A DNA stretch of 64,000 nucleotides from DATJGR01 sp963787045 (lineage in GTDB: Bacteria > Pseudomonadota > Gammaproteobacteria > Pseudomonadales > Azotimanducaceae), in assembly GCA_963787045.1 (NCBI GenBank), contig CAWBBR010000023.1:124001-188000 (forward strand). The letters run 5' to 3'. The first letter of the stretch is position 1, and each line of letters opens with the position of its first letter. A program made the position numbers and the translations under genes. Of this stretch, positions 27,384 to 37,459 are shown piece by piece. Below the pieces are notes generated by a model. The model worked only from the letters and a program-made list of their open reading frames with translations, searched no databases and was not told the origin of the DNA.

Positions 27384-28124
27384 ATGTCCGAGCTTCAGGC
27401 CAGTGCCGCCCAGATCGATTCAGACCTCGTGCCGAGTCATGTGGCGATCATCATGGACGGCAATCACCGTTGGGCCAAAGCGCGCCATCTACCGGGTGCC
27501 GCTGGACACCGAGCGGGCGCCCGCAACATCCGTCCGATCGCTGAACGCTGCGCTGATCTCGGCGTGCGTTATCTGACAATCTTTGCGCTTTCGACCGAGA
27601 ATCTCGACCGGCCAAAGCGTGAAGTCGATTTGCTGCTGCAGCTGATGCGACGCTTTCTCGAAGACAACGTCGAAGAATTGCGCCAGCGCGGTGTGCGGTT
27701 GCGGATCATCGGCGACCGCAGCCGTTTCGCCGCCGAATTGCAGATGCTGATGAACCGTGCCGAGCAAATCACGCGCGATAACGATCAGCTGCACCTGACC
27801 ATCGCCGCGAACTACGGCGGACGCTGGGACATCACGCAAGCGATGCGTGGTCTCGCGAAAGCCGTGGCCCTTGGCCAGATCGACCCGGACAAAGTCGACG
27901 AACATACCGTCGGAGGATTGCTGTCGCTCGGCAATCTGCCTCCGCCGGATCTGTGCATTCGCACCGGCGGCGACCAGCGCATCAGCAACTTCCTGCTGTG
28001 GGATCTCGCGTACAGCGAGCTGTATTTCACGGACGCGTACTGGCCCGAGTTCGACGAAATCTGTCTGGCCGACGCATTCGAATCGTTCCGTCAGCGTCAA
28101 CGCAGATTCGGACGCCGCCCGTAA
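27384..28124 (+). CDS. uppS: Undecaprenyl diphosphate synthase
   Basis: UppS condenses eight isopentenyl units onto farnesyl diphosphate in cis configuration to make the C55 carrier for peptidoglycan and O-antigen. The 246-residue protein has IIMDGNHRWAKAR (catalytic Asp), FALSTENLDRP, RLRIIGDRSRF, IAANYGGRWDI and RTGGDQRISNFLLW, then YFTDAYWPEF. The residue after MDGN is His; it varies in the family. The start ATG at 27384 is 38 bases after frr. The stop (TAATG) precedes cdsA by 22 bases. Confidence 0.96.
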   Translation: MSELQASAAQIDSDLVPSHVAIIMDGNHRWAKARHLPGAAGHRAGARNIRPIAERCADLGVRYLTIFALSTENLDRPKREVDLLLQLMRRFLEDNVEELRQRGVRLRIIGDRSRFAAELQMLMNRAEQITRDNDQLHLTIAANYGGRWDITQAMRGLAKAVALGQIDPDKVDEHTVGGLLSLGNLPPPDLCIRTGGDQRISNFLLWDLAYSELYFTDAYWPEFDEICLADAFESFRQRQRRFGRRP

Positions 28125-28146
28125 TGCGCCGCGATCGGCGGGACGC

Positions 28147-28954
28147 ATGCTGAAGCAGCGGGTGATCACCGCGCTGATCGCAGCGCCGACCGTCATCGCC
28201 GCCATCTTCTTTCTTCCGCTCATCGCGTTTGCCGCCGTGTTCCTGGTGCTGGCCGGACTCGGTGTGTTCGAGTGGGCGAATCTAGCCGGCCTCCGTTCGA
28301 TGGCGGCGAAAGTCGTCTATGTCGTCGCGTATGCAGCGATCGGATATGCGTTGCTGAACGCGCCGTCGCTGTGGCCCGCGGTATTGAAGGTTGTCGTTGC
28401 GTTCTGGGTTCTGGCGGCGGCGGTCGTATTGACGTTCCCCGCGAGCGGACAGGTGCTGGTCGCGACCGGTGCTGATCCCCGCCGGCTACGTTGCGTTCGT
28501 CGGTGCCTGGCTCGCGCTGGTCGTGCTGCTCGTCGCCGGCGGACCGTGGTTGATCCTGTGGGTGCTGATCGTCGTGTGGGCCGCCGATATCGGCGCGTAC
28601 TTTGCCGGTCGGCAATTCGGCCGGCGCAAGCTGGCGCTGCTGGTGAGTCCCGGTAAGACGTGGGAAGGCGCGCTCGGCGGTACCTTGCTGTCGCTGTTGC
28701 TCGGTTCCGTGATGGGCGTGACCGTGCCGGCACTTCAGACCCTCGCGCCGGAACCGTGGCAATGGGCGATCGGTTCGCTGGTCATTGCGATCGTCTCGGT
28801 ATTCGGCGATCTGTTCGAGAGCGCGTTGAAGCGCGCACGCGGCGTGAAAGACTCCGGCGGACTGTTTCCCGGTCACGGCGGTATGCTCGATCGAGTCGAC
28901 TCGCTGATCGCGGCGTTACCCTGTGTAGCGCTGGCGGTAGCGGGGCAGCACTGA
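28147..28954 (+). CDS. cdsA: Phosphatidate cytidylyltransferase, frameshifted
   Basis: CdsA makes CDP-diacylglycerol from CTP and phosphatidate in the inner membrane. The N-terminal half has several hydrophobic helices (VITALIAAPTVIAAIFFLP onward). A +1 shift near 28468 is needed; reading ACCGTG for ACCGGTG gives VATVLIPAGYVAFVGAW. The second half has WAADIGAYFAGRQFGRRKL, SPGKTWEGALGG and the signature SALKRARGVKDSG with FPGHGGMLDRVDS. The repaired length is about 268 residues, normal for the family. dxr, which usually follows, is absent. Confidence 0.92.
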
Positions 28955-28962
28955 TGCCAAGC

Positions 28963-28971
28963 TGTTATCAT
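28963..28971 (+). promoter_or_regulatory. Possible extended -10 promoter upstream of rseP
   Basis: TGT-TATCAT (28963-28971) is a TGn-extended -10 hexamer followed by GCGCCGCC. It lies in the 110-base cdsA-rseP gap where dxr is missing. No good -35 is visible. Confidence 0.3.
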
Positions 28972-29064
28972 GCGCCGCCGTTCTGGCTGGCCGGATGCAC
29001 TTCGCGAAGCAACTTGCTGGCGCGGTTCCTGTCAAACAGGACACATCTTCGGAATCGTTGACGC

Positions 29065-30393
29065 ATGCAAATCGCGCAGTACGTGTTCGCTCTCATCGTC
29101 ACGCTCGGCGTGCTGGTCACCGTTCACGAACTCGGTCACTTCCTGGTTGCGCGTTTCTCCGGTGCGAAGGTTGTGCGCTTCTCGATCGGTTTCGGTCCGT
29201 CGCTGTTCTCGCGTTTCGATCGTCGCGGCACTGAATTCGTCATTGCCGCGATGCCGATCGGCGGCTACGTCAAGATTCTCGACGAGCGCGAAGGAGAGGT
29301 TGCACCGCACGAAGCGGACAAGACGTTCAACCGCTTGTCGCCGACCTGGCGCATCGCATTCGCGTTAGGCGGACCCGCCGCAAACTTCCTGCTCGCGGTC
29401 GTCATCTACTGGGCGCTGTTCGTCGCCGGCAGTACCGACGTCGTTCCGATCATCGACGATCCCGCGCCCGAGACGCCCGCGTTTGCGGCAGGTCTTCACG
29501 GCGGTGAAGAAATCGTTTCGGTCGATGGTGCGCCGACGCAGTCATGGGCCGAGGTCAGCATGGCGCTGGCGTCGCGCCTCGGCGATTCGGGTTCGATCTC
29601 GATCGAGAGCCGCGAGCCCGGTAAAGACGCCATCAGCGTGCACCGAGTGGCGATCGCGAACTGGCAGCGCGGCGCTGACGAACCGGAGTTGTTCCGTTCG
29701 CTCGGAATGGTGCCCACGCTGGCGCCGATCCTCGGAACCATCCTCGACGACGGCCCCGCGAGGGCGGCCGGGTTGCAGTCGTGGGACCGCGTCATCTCGG
29801 TGGATGGCAAGCCGATCAAACAATGGGGCGATTGGGTCGACGTGCTGCGCGCGGCGCCCGGCAAATCGCTAACGATCGAATTCGAGCGCGGCGGCATGCG
29901 CGATGCGCTCGTGCTGACCCCGAGCGAGCGCACCGCCGCGGATGGCAGCCGATACGGTTACGTCGGCGTCGCTCCGTTGACGCGGGAGGTGAAGTACGGC
30001 GCGTTCGCGGCGATTCCGATGAGCCTGCACGAAACGGCGTCGAAGACGATGATGACGCTGGATCTGATGAAGAAGATGGTGACCGGACTGGTTTCGACGC
30101 GAAACCTGTCAGGCCCGATAACGATTGCGAAGGTAGCGGGCGATTCGGCGCGTTCGGGCGGTTGGGAGAGTTTCCTGCGTGTGTTGGCGTTGCTCAGCAT
30201 CAGCCTCGGTGTGCTGAACCTGCTGCCGATTCCGATCCTCGACGGCGGACACGTGATGTTCTGCCTCGCCGAGATCGTGATCCGCAAACCGGTGCCGGAT
30301 CGAGTGCAGGCATGGGGCATGCAGATCGGCCTCGCTATCGTCGGCGGAATGATGCTGCTCGCGTTCTATAACGACATCACACGACTATTCTGA
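29065..30393 (+). CDS. rseP: Site-2 intramembrane zinc metalloprotease RseP
   Basis: RseP performs the second cut of anti-sigma factor RseA in the envelope stress response and clears remnant signal peptides. The 442-residue protein has the zinc motif VHELGHF in the first membrane helix, the periplasmic GYVKI edge-strand region (MPIGGYVKIL), two PDZ domains (AGLHGGEEIVSVDG, AGLQSWDRVISVDG) and the third ligand motif LPIPILDGGH. The ATG at 29065 has no clear Shine-Dalgarno. It precedes bamA. Confidence 0.96.
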   Translation: MQIAQYVFALIVTLGVLVTVHELGHFLVARFSGAKVVRFSIGFGPSLFSRFDRRGTEFVIAAMPIGGYVKILDEREGEVAPHEADKTFNRLSPTWRIAFALGGPAANFLLAVVIYWALFVAGSTDVVPIIDDPAPETPAFAAGLHGGEEIVSVDGAPTQSWAEVSMALASRLGDSGSISIESREPGKDAISVHRVAIANWQRGADEPELFRSLGMVPTLAPILGTILDDGPARAAGLQSWDRVISVDGKPIKQWGDWVDVLRAAPGKSLTIEFERGGMRDALVLTPSERTAADGSRYGYVGVAPLTREVKYGAFAAIPMSLHETASKTMMTLDLMKKMVTGLVSTRNLSGPITIAKVAGDSARSGGWESFLRVLALLSISLGVLNLLPIPILDGGHVMFCLAEIVIRKPVPDRVQAWGMQIGLAIVGGMMLLAFYNDITRLF

Positions 30394-30406
30394 TCTGAGG
30401 GGACCC

Positions 30407-32740
30407 ATGTTCGGGGGATCGATGAAGCGATGGCTCGCCATCGCGATGCTGTGGCCAAGCCTTGCGCTCGCCGATACCTTCACGGTCACGGACATTCGCA
30501 TTCAGGGTCTGCAGCGCGTTTCCGCGGGGACGGTGTTCAACCTGTTGCCGGTGAACGTCGGCGATCAGATCGACGAGGCGACGGTGCGCCAGCTGATCCG
30601 TTTGTTGTTTCAATCGGGCTATTTCCGCGACGTCAGATTGCAGCGCGACGGCAATGCGCTGATCGTGACCGTGGTGGAGCGACCGGCGATCGACTCGATC
30701 GAGCTGAAGGGCAACAAGTCGATCAAGACCGACGCATTGATGGAGGGGCTCGGCAAGCAAGGTCTCAAGGAAGGGGAGATCTTCAAGCAATCCACGCTCG
30801 AGCGCGTCGACCTCGAACTCGAACGCCAGTACGTCGCGCAGGGTCGATACGGCGCCAGCATCGACACCAACGTCGAAGAACTGCCGCGCAACCGCGTCGC
30901 CATCCACATCGTGATCAAGGAAGGCAAGACGTCGACGATTCAACACATCAACGTCGTCGGCAACCATGCGTTCAGCGAGGCGGATCTGCTCGATGTGTTC
31001 GAGCTCAAGACGCCGAGTTTCTTTTCGTTCATCAAGAACGACGACAAGTATTCGAAGGAAAAGCTGAAGGGCGACCTCGAGAAGCTCGAGTCCTACTACA
31101 AGGACCGCGGCTACGTCACGTTTGCGGTCGACTCCACGCAGGTGAGCATCACGCCGGACAAACGGCACGTTTATCTGACCGTGAACGTGACCGAAGGCGG
31201 CGTGTACAAGATCGACAAGGTGGAACTCGTCGGTGAGCTGCACGACGTATCGCCGGACGCGTTGCGTTCGCTGCTGCTGGTGCAGTCCGGCCAGACGTTC
31301 TCGGGCGCGCTGGTAACGGCCAGCGAAGAGCGTCTGACTCAGGCGCTGGGCAACTCCGGATACACGTTCGCAAGCGCGTCGGGTGTACCGCAGGTTCACG
31401 ACAACGGCACGGTCGACGTGCGCTTCATGGTCGAAGCCGGCAAGCGCGCGTACGTCCGGCGCATCGAATTCAAGGGCAACTCGGTGACACAAGACGAAGT
31501 GCTGCGCCGCGAGATGCGGCAGATGGAAGGCGGCTGGGCGTCCACCGCGTTGATCGAGCTGTCGAAGACGCGCCTCGAACGACTTGGTTTCTTCAAAGAG
31601 GTCAATGTCGAGACGCCGGAAGTGGCCGGCACCGACGATCAGGTCGACGTGAAATTTGCGGTCGAGGAACAACCGTCGGGCAGTATCTCCGCGACGTTGG
31701 GATATGCGCAGAGCTCCGGCGTGATCGTCGGCGCCGGTTACCAGGAATCGAACGTGCTCGGCACCGGCAACAGCATGGCGCTCAACATCAGCTGGAGCCA
31801 ATACCAGCGCGCGGTAGCGTTCAATTATTTCAATCCGTATTACACGCTCGACGGCATCAGCCGGGGCTACAACCTGTTCTTCCGTCAAACGGATTACGAG
31901 CAGCAGAACATCGCGACGTATTCGACCGACGCGTATGGCGCCGGTGTGAACTTCGGTTTTCCCATCGGCGAAACGCAGCGTATCGGTTTCGGCCTGACCG
32001 CCGAGCACACGAAGTTGAAAGCCGGCTATTACGCCGCGCAGGAGATCACCGAGTTCATCCAGGACGAAGGCGATACGTTCCTGAACTTCAAAGCGAACCT
32101 GAGCTGGACCAGTTCGACGTTGAACCGCGGGCTGTTCCCGACGCGGGGTCGGTCGCAGACCATGGCGCTGGAAGTATCCGTACCCGGCAGCGACCTGACC
32201 TTCTACAAGCTCGACTATAAGGATCAGATGTACTTCCCGATCGCGGAGAACTACGCGCTGCGGCTGCACGGCGAGCTCGGCTACGGCGACAACTACAGCG
32301 AGAGCAACGGTCTGCCGTTCTACGAGAACTTCTACGCCGGCGGATTCGGCACGGTGCGCGGCTTCAAACAGAACACGCTGGGGCCGTTGTCGACGCCGTC
32401 GCAGTTCGACCCGTACACCAAGAAGGGCCAGCCGTTCGGCGGCAATACGCTGGTGTTGGCCGGCGCCGAAATCATCTTCCCGATGCCGTTCGTCAAAGAC
32501 GGCCGCTCGATGCGTCCGGTGCTGTTCATCGACTCCGGCAACGTGTTCAACAGCAAGTGCCCGAAGGTGAGCACCGTCTGCGACGAAGTCGATCTGAATC
32601 TGCTGCGCTACTCGGTTGGTTTCAGCCTGACGTGGATCACTGGCATGGGTCCAATGACGTTCGGCATCGCGAAAGCGTTCAACTACAGCGACAGCGACGA
32701 AACGGAGTTCTTCCAGTTTGAGCTAGGCCGAACGTTCTGA
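30407..32740 (+). CDS. bamA: Outer-membrane protein assembly factor BamA
   Basis: BamA is the essential Omp85 barrel that folds outer-membrane proteins. It has a signal peptide ending ALA before DTFTV, five POTRA repeats over about residues 23-420, and a 16-strand C-terminal barrel. The lid-lock motif GGFGTVRGFKQNTLGP and a terminal phenylalanine (FELGRTF) are present. The length is 777 residues. ATG 30407 is chosen because GAGGGGA precedes it; an internal ATG at 30422 is possible. It lies between rseP and skp. Confidence 0.96.
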   Translation: MFGGSMKRWLAIAMLWPSLALADTFTVTDIRIQGLQRVSAGTVFNLLPVNVGDQIDEATVRQLIRLLFQSGYFRDVRLQRDGNALIVTVVERPAIDSIELKGNKSIKTDALMEGLGKQGLKEGEIFKQSTLERVDLELERQYVAQGRYGASIDTNVEELPRNRVAIHIVIKEGKTSTIQHINVVGNHAFSEADLLDVFELKTPSFFSFIKNDDKYSKEKLKGDLEKLESYYKDRGYVTFAVDSTQVSITPDKRHVYLTVNVTEGGVYKIDKVELVGELHDVSPDALRSLLLVQSGQTFSGALVTASEERLTQALGNSGYTFASASGVPQVHDNGTVDVRFMVEAGKRAYVRRIEFKGNSVTQDEVLRREMRQMEGGWASTALIELSKTRLERLGFFKEVNVETPEVAGTDDQVDVKFAVEEQPSGSISATLGYAQSSGVIVGAGYQESNVLGTGNSMALNISWSQYQRAVAFNYFNPYYTLDGISRGYNLFFRQTDYEQQNIATYSTDAYGAGVNFGFPIGETQRIGFGLTAEHTKLKAGYYAAQEITEFIQDEGDTFLNFKANLSWTSSTLNRGLFPTRGRSQTMALEVSVPGSDLTFYKLDYKDQMYFPIAENYALRLHGELGYGDNYSESNGLPFYENFYAGGFGTVRGFKQNTLGPLSTPSQFDPYTKKGQPFGGNTLVLAGAEIIFPMPFVKDGRSMRPVLFIDSGNVFNSKCPKVSTVCDEVDLNLLRYSVGFSLTWITGMGPMTFGIAKAFNYSDSDETEFFQFELGRTF

Positions 32741-32800
32741 TGTAACATGCGCCGCTTTCGTATAACCCTTGTTCCGACCAGTTCCTTAAGGAGACTTCCG

Positions 32801-33307
32801 GTGTCGAAGATTTGTCGATTGGTGCTGCTCCCCATTTTGCTGCTGACCGCGGGCAGTGCATTCGCGGACTTGAAGATCGCCGTTGTGAACGTGCAACGCG
32901 CAATCGGCGAGTGCAACGAGGCGAAAGGGTTGATCGCCAAACTCGAGGCCGATACCGCGCCTGATCAGACCGCCATCAAGGCGCTCGGCGCCGAGATCAC
33001 GCAGCTGCAGGACAAGTTCAACAAAGACGGCGACGTGATGAGCGATCCCGAGAAGCGCAAGCTGCAAAAAGAAATCGAAGACAAGCAGATCGACTACCAG
33101 TTCCGCGTCAACAAGTTCCAGAAGACCGTCAACGAACGGCAGCAAGACATCCTGTCGCAGATGGCGCCGAAGCTCGACGCAGTGCTGAAGGACATCATCG
33201 CGAAAGATCAGTATGACCTCGTGATCCACCGGCAGAACATTCTGTATGTCGATGCGAAGTACGACATCACGGCGCAGGTCACGGAGAAGCTGAATCAGAA
33301 GAAGTAA
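32801..33307 (+). CDS. skp: Periplasmic chaperone Skp/OmpH
   Basis: Skp holds unfolded outer-membrane proteins in the periplasm as a trimer. A signal peptide (RLVLLPILLLTAGSAFA) is followed by the OmpH strand DLKIAVVNVQRAI and two long charged helices (LQDKFNKDG...NKFQKTVNERQQDIL). An open frame extends to 32747, but GTG 32801 has AAGGAG six bases upstream and gives a normal signal peptide; 168 residues result. The stop overlaps the lpxD start (TAATG). Confidence 0.93.
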   Translation: MSKICRLVLLPILLLTAGSAFADLKIAVVNVQRAIGECNEAKGLIAKLEADTAPDQTAIKALGAEITQLQDKFNKDGDVMSDPEKRKLQKEIEDKQIDYQFRVNKFQKTVNERQQDILSQMAPKLDAVLKDIIAKDQYDLVIHRQNILYVDAKYDITAQVTEKLNQKK

Positions 33308-34338
33308 TGGCTGGGGTCACCTACACACTTGGTGAACTAGCACAGCGGATCGATGCCCGCGTCGAAGGCGATGCGGGCGCCCTCGTCAGCGGGCTCGGCA
33401 GCCTGTCGAATGCAGCGCCGGGCCAGCTGACACACCTCTCCAGTCGCTCATACCGCCGATTTCTACCGCACACGAAAGCGACCGCCGTCATTCTGAAAGC
33501 GGAAGATCTCGGGCAATGTCCGACGCACGCGCTCGTGACGCGCAACCCGTACCTCGCATTCGCGCGACTCTCGGTGCTCTTTGCGGACAACGAAGTCACG
33601 CAGGCGCGCATTCACCCTTCGGCGCTCGTCGACCCGACGTCGCATGTGGGTGAAGGCGTTTCCATCGGCCCCAACGTCGTCGTTGGTGCGCGCTGCCGGA
33701 TCGGCAGCGGGGTCGCGATCGGCGCCAACTGCGTGATCGGCGAAGACTGTGCGGTCGGCGACGGTACGCGTTTGCTGGCGTCGGTCACGTTGTACCGGCG
33801 GGTGCGCATCGGCATGCGAGGCGTCATCCACAGTGGCGCGGTCATCGGCGCGGACGGATTCGGGTTCGTTCCGGACGAACGCGGCCGTCAACAGGAGATC
33901 GCGCAGGTCGGCGGCGTCGTGCTCGGCGACGACGTCAGCATCGGCGCGGCGACGACGATCGATCGCGGCGCGATCGACGACACGGTCATCGGCGACGGCG
34001 TGAAGATCGACAATCAGGTGCAGATCGGACACAACTGCGAGATCGGCGATCACACCGTGATCTGCGGCTGTGTCGGAATCGTTGGGAGCACGCGCATCGG
34101 TCGCCACTGCATCCTCGCCGGCGGCGTCGGCATCGGCGGCGACGGGCCGATCCAGATAGCAGACCGCGTGGTGGTCAGCGGAATGACGCACGTCAGCCGC
34201 TCGATCGCGAAGTCTGGCGTCTATTCAGGGGGCGTGTTACATAGTGCGACACTCAAATGGAAGCGCAATGCCCTCAGGTTCGCTGAACTCGACGACTTGG
34301 CAAAGCGAGTCGCACAACTCGAAAAATCGCGTCGATAG
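33307..34338 (+). CDS. lpxD: UDP-3-O-acylglucosamine N-acyltransferase
   Basis: LpxD adds the second acyl chain in lipid A synthesis. The 343-residue protein has the uridine-binding N-terminal domain, many hexapeptide repeats forming a left-handed beta helix, the GADGFGFVPDERGR loop, the catalytic histidine region VQIGHNCEIG, and a C-terminal helix (ALRFAELDDLAKRVAQLEK). The ATG overlaps the skp stop. The frame is intact. Confidence 0.96.
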   Translation: MAGVTYTLGELAQRIDARVEGDAGALVSGLGSLSNAAPGQLTHLSSRSYRRFLPHTKATAVILKAEDLGQCPTHALVTRNPYLAFARLSVLFADNEVTQARIHPSALVDPTSHVGEGVSIGPNVVVGARCRIGSGVAIGANCVIGEDCAVGDGTRLLASVTLYRRVRIGMRGVIHSGAVIGADGFGFVPDERGRQQEIAQVGGVVLGDDVSIGAATTIDRGAIDDTVIGDGVKIDNQVQIGHNCEIGDHTVICGCVGIVGSTRIGRHCILAGGVGIGGDGPIQIADRVVVSGMTHVSRSIAKSGVYSGGVLHSATLKWKRNALRFAELDDLAKRVAQLEKSRR

Positions 34339-34402
34339 CCGCCGACGCCGCCACAGCAATTCCGTTGCCAACGACCGCAGCGTGCCGCGAGGAATCGTGT
34401 AG

Positions 34403-34838
34403 ATGATGGGCATCAAGGAAATCGCGGAGTACCTGCCGCACAGGTATCCGTTCCTGCTGGTCGATCGGGTCGTTTCGGTCGTTCCAGGCGAGATCATCAA
34501 GGGCTTCAAGAACATCAGCGTGAACGAGATGTTCTTCAACGGCCACTTTCCGGGTAACCCCGTCATGCCGGGCGTGCTGATCGTCGAAGCGATGGCGCAA
34601 CTGTCCGGCATCCTCGCCTTCAAGACGAAGAACCGTAAGCCGGTCGATGCGATGTATTACCTCGGCGGCGTCGACCATGCGCGGTTCAAGCGACTGGTCG
34701 TGCCGGGCGATCGGCTGGACATGGAATCGACGATCATCGCGGACAAACGCCACGTGATGAAGTTCGCCTGTAAAGCGTTCAGTCGAAGGCGATCTCGCGT
34801 GCGAAGCGGAAGTGATCTGCGTCGAAAAGGAAGTGTAG
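34403..34838 (+). CDS. fabZ: (3R)-hydroxyacyl-ACP dehydratase FabZ, frameshifted at the end
   Basis: FabZ dehydrates 3-hydroxyacyl-ACP in fatty acid synthesis. The hot-dog fold sequence is clear: IAEYLPHRYPFLLVDRV, FFNGHFPGNPVMPGVLIVEAMAQ (catalytic His and Glu). As sequenced the frame runs to 34882, but a +1 shift near 34780 gives the family ending VEGDLACEAEVICVEKE and a TAG at 34836. Reading TCA for TTCA gives CKASVEGD. The repaired length is 144 residues, normal. It lies between lpxD and lpxA. Confidence 0.93.
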
Positions 34839-34878
34839 TGCCGTGCTCGAACATGGCCATTGATAAGGCGGTGCAGCG

Positions 34879-35674
34879 GTGATCGATCCGCGCGCCATCG
34901 TCGACCCGAGCGCGGTGATCGGCGCGGACGTGTCCATCGGCCCCTGGACGATCGTCGGTGCGAACGTCGAGATCGGCGATGGTTGTCGCATCGCATCGCA
35001 CGTCATTCTCAAAGGGCCGACGCGAATCGGCCGGCGCAATCGGATCTTCCAGTTCGCCACCGTTGGCGAAGACACGCCGGCGCTCTCTTATAAGGGTGAG
35101 CCGACGACGTTGCAGATCGGCGACGACAACGTCATCCGCGAAGGCGTCACGATTCATCGCGGCACGGTGCAAGGGCAGGGGCGCACCGTGATCGGCAATC
35201 ACAATCTGCTGATGGCGTATGTCCATGTCGGCCACGACTGCAGCGTCGGCAATCACGTGATCATGGCGAACAACGCATCGGTGTCGGGCCACGTCGTGGT
35301 CGGCGATTACGCGAACTTCGGCGGCTATGCCGGCATTCCGCAGTATCGACACGTCGGCGCACACGCGCATGTCGGGGGAATGAGCCTGGTTCTGAAAGAC
35401 GTGCCGGCGTTCGTGACGGTCAGCGGCAATCCCGCCGGGGCGGTGGGTCTGAACATCGAGGGTATGCGTGCGTCGCGGGATCGACGATGCGGCGGTGGCC
35501 GCGCTTCGCGAAGCCTATCGCATCGTGTACGGGCAGGGGCTCACGGTGAAGGAAGCGTTGGACGCGATCGCGCCGCTCGCCGATCTGCATCCGGAAGTGC
35601 GCTTGTTCATGAGCAGCGTTGCCGAGTCGCGATGGGGCATCATTCGCGGCCGTCGCGAGGGCAACGGCGATTGA
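34879..35674 (+). CDS. lpxA: UDP-N-acetylglucosamine O-acyltransferase, frameshifted
   Basis: LpxA acylates UDP-GlcNAc, the first step of lipid A synthesis. The start GTG is at 34879. Hexapeptide repeats begin at once (DPRAIVDPSAVIGADVSIGP); EGVTIHRGT and the catalytic histidine region LMAYVHVGHDCSVGNHV are intact. A +1 shift near 35467 joins GLNIEGMR to RGIDDAAVAALREAYRIVY, the C-terminal helical domain. The repaired length is 264 residues (E. coli 262). The stop lies inside the 5' part of lpxB. Confidence 0.93.
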
Positions 35675-36826
35675 ACGACGGGTCCTCAACGTCGGCATAC
35701 TCGCGGGCGAGCCTTCCGGAGATCTGTTGGGCGCCGGACTGATGCAGGCGCTTCGCGAGCGCGCGCCGGACGTGCGCTTTCGCGGTGTCGGCGGACCGTT
35801 GATGCTGGCCGCCGGGCTCGAACCACTGGCGCCGATGTCGACGTTCTCGATGAACGGCTTCGTCGAGCCGGTGAAGCGTTTTCCGCGACTGCTCCGCGTC
35901 ATTCGATCGTTGCGCGCCGCCTACCTGAACGACCGCCCCGACGTGTTCGTCGGCGTCGATTTCAACGTCTTCAATCTGTTGCTCGAGCGTCTGCTGAAGC
36001 GCCGCGGCATCACCACCGCGCACTACGTGAGCCCGTCGGTGTATGCATGGCGGCGCGGTCGCGTGAGACGGATCGGTCTCGCGACAGACCTCGTGATGAC
36101 GCTGTATCCGTTCGAACCGCCGCTGTATGCACAGCACGGCGTGCGCGCGGAATTCGTCGGTCATCCGTTGGCCGATGCGATCGACCCGGTGGACCACACC
36201 GCGGCGGCCCGCGCGCAACTCGATATCGCGACCGACCGACTGGTCATTGCGCTTGCTGCCGGGCAGCAGGATGTCGGAGCTTCGCGCGCACGCTGAACTG
36301 TTTCTGCAAACGGCAGAAATCGTAGCGAAAACGCTGGGAACGGCGCTTGGCCCGGTTGTGTTCCTCGTGCCGTGCATCGATGACCGATCGCAACATGCGA
36401 TCGAGTTGCTCGCGAAGCGGTATCCGGCGCTGTCGTTGCGCGTGTTGCCGTCCAATGCACATCTCGCGCTCGCTGCATCGGACGTCGCGTTGGTGAAGTC
36501 CGGTACCGGTACGCTCGAAGCCGATGCTGTTCGGTAAACCAATGGTAGTGACGTACCGGCTCGGCGCGTTAAGCTACGCAATCGTGAAAGCACTGCTGCG
36601 CACACCGTTTGTCGCCTTGCCCAACATTCTGGCGGGACGGCGCCTCGTCCCCGAACTGCTACAACACGACGCACAACCACAACGACTCGCCGACGCGCTG
36701 ATCGCCGAACTGGAACGGGGACGCGCCGGCACTCACTTAACGGACTTTCGTATGCTGCATGGATCGCTGCGCCGCGGCGCCAACCAACGCGCTGCCGAGG
36801 CAGTGCTGTCGTTGATCGCCCGCTGA
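35619..36826 (+). CDS. lpxB: Lipid-A-disaccharide synthase, two frameshifts
   Basis: LpxB joins UDP-2,3-diacylglucosamine and lipid X to form the lipid A disaccharide. Frame 1 has GILAGEPSGDLLGAGLM, DVFVGVDFNVFNLLLE and HYVSPSVYAWRRGRVRRI. A +1 shift near 36254 (CTG for CTTG) gives IALLPGSRMSELRAHAELF, and another near 36527 (GCG for GCCG) gives GTLEAMLFGKPMVVTYR, followed by LPNILAGRRLVPELLQ. The start is uncertain: TTG 35619 (401 residues) or a non-standard ATT at 35670 next to the lpxA stop (384 residues, near E. coli's 382). The stop overlaps rnhB (TGATG). Confidence 0.9.
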
Positions 36827-37455
36827 TGGACCTGTTCGACGATCAACCCACCCCGGTCCTGATGCTCGCAGGTGTCGACGAAGTCGGCCGCGGCCCGCTC
36901 GCGGGTCCGGTCATCGCAGCAGCGGTGATCCTCGACCCGTCGCGACCGATCACCGGCCTGCGAGACTCCAAGAAACTCACCGCCGCGCGGCGCGCCGAAC
37001 TCGCCGAGATCATCGAATCGCAAGCGCTCGCGGTTGGCATCGGTCGGGCCGAGGTGGCCGAGATCGATCTGCTGAACATTCTGCGCGCGAGCCTGCTCGC
37101 GATGGAGCGCGCGGTTGCGAATCTGGCGCTGCAGCCCGACGTCGTCTACGTCGACGGCAACATCACGCCGACGCTTGCGATGCCGGCGGTCGCCATCGTC
37201 GGCGGCGACGATCGCGTCGCGTCGATCAGCGCGGCCTCGATCGTCGCGAAAGTCATTCGCGATCGGGAGATGGACAGGGCGGCCGCGCACTATCCGAACT
37301 ACGGGTTCGAGCGGCACAAAGGTTATGCAACCGCGGCGCACCTCGAAGCGCTCGAGCGGTTCGGGCCGAGCCCGCTGCATCGTATGAGCTTCGCGCCGAT
37401 TCGCGTGTCGACGTTCGAGTCGAACGCCGTGGTGATGTTCGAAAGCGAGATCTGA
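36826..37455 (+). CDS. rnhB: Ribonuclease HII
   Basis: RNase HII nicks 5' of ribonucleotides embedded in DNA. The 209-residue protein has the DEDD active-site elements: AGVDEVGRGPLAGPV, LRDSKKLTAARR, VVYVDGN and SIVAKVIRDREMD, then YGFERHKGYATAAH. ATG 36826 overlaps the lpxB stop. lpxB-rnhB-dnaE is the conserved order. Confidence 0.97.
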   Translation: MDLFDDQPTPVLMLAGVDEVGRGPLAGPVIAAAVILDPSRPITGLRDSKKLTAARRAELAEIIESQALAVGIGRAEVAEIDLLNILRASLLAMERAVANLALQPDVVYVDGNITPTLAMPAVAIVGGDDRVASISAASIVAKVIRDREMDRAAAHYPNYGFERHKGYATAAHLEALERFGPSPLHRMSFAPIRVSTFESNAVVMFESEI

Positions 37456-37459
37456 CGCG

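Noticed and set aside
30377..32269. Long minus-strand open frame opposite bamA (630 codons)
   Set aside because: Shadow of the bamA codon pattern; histidine/arginine/aspartate-rich with no family features. The same holds for minus-strand frames opposite dnaE (38178-40802) and pyrG/eno (42458-45256).
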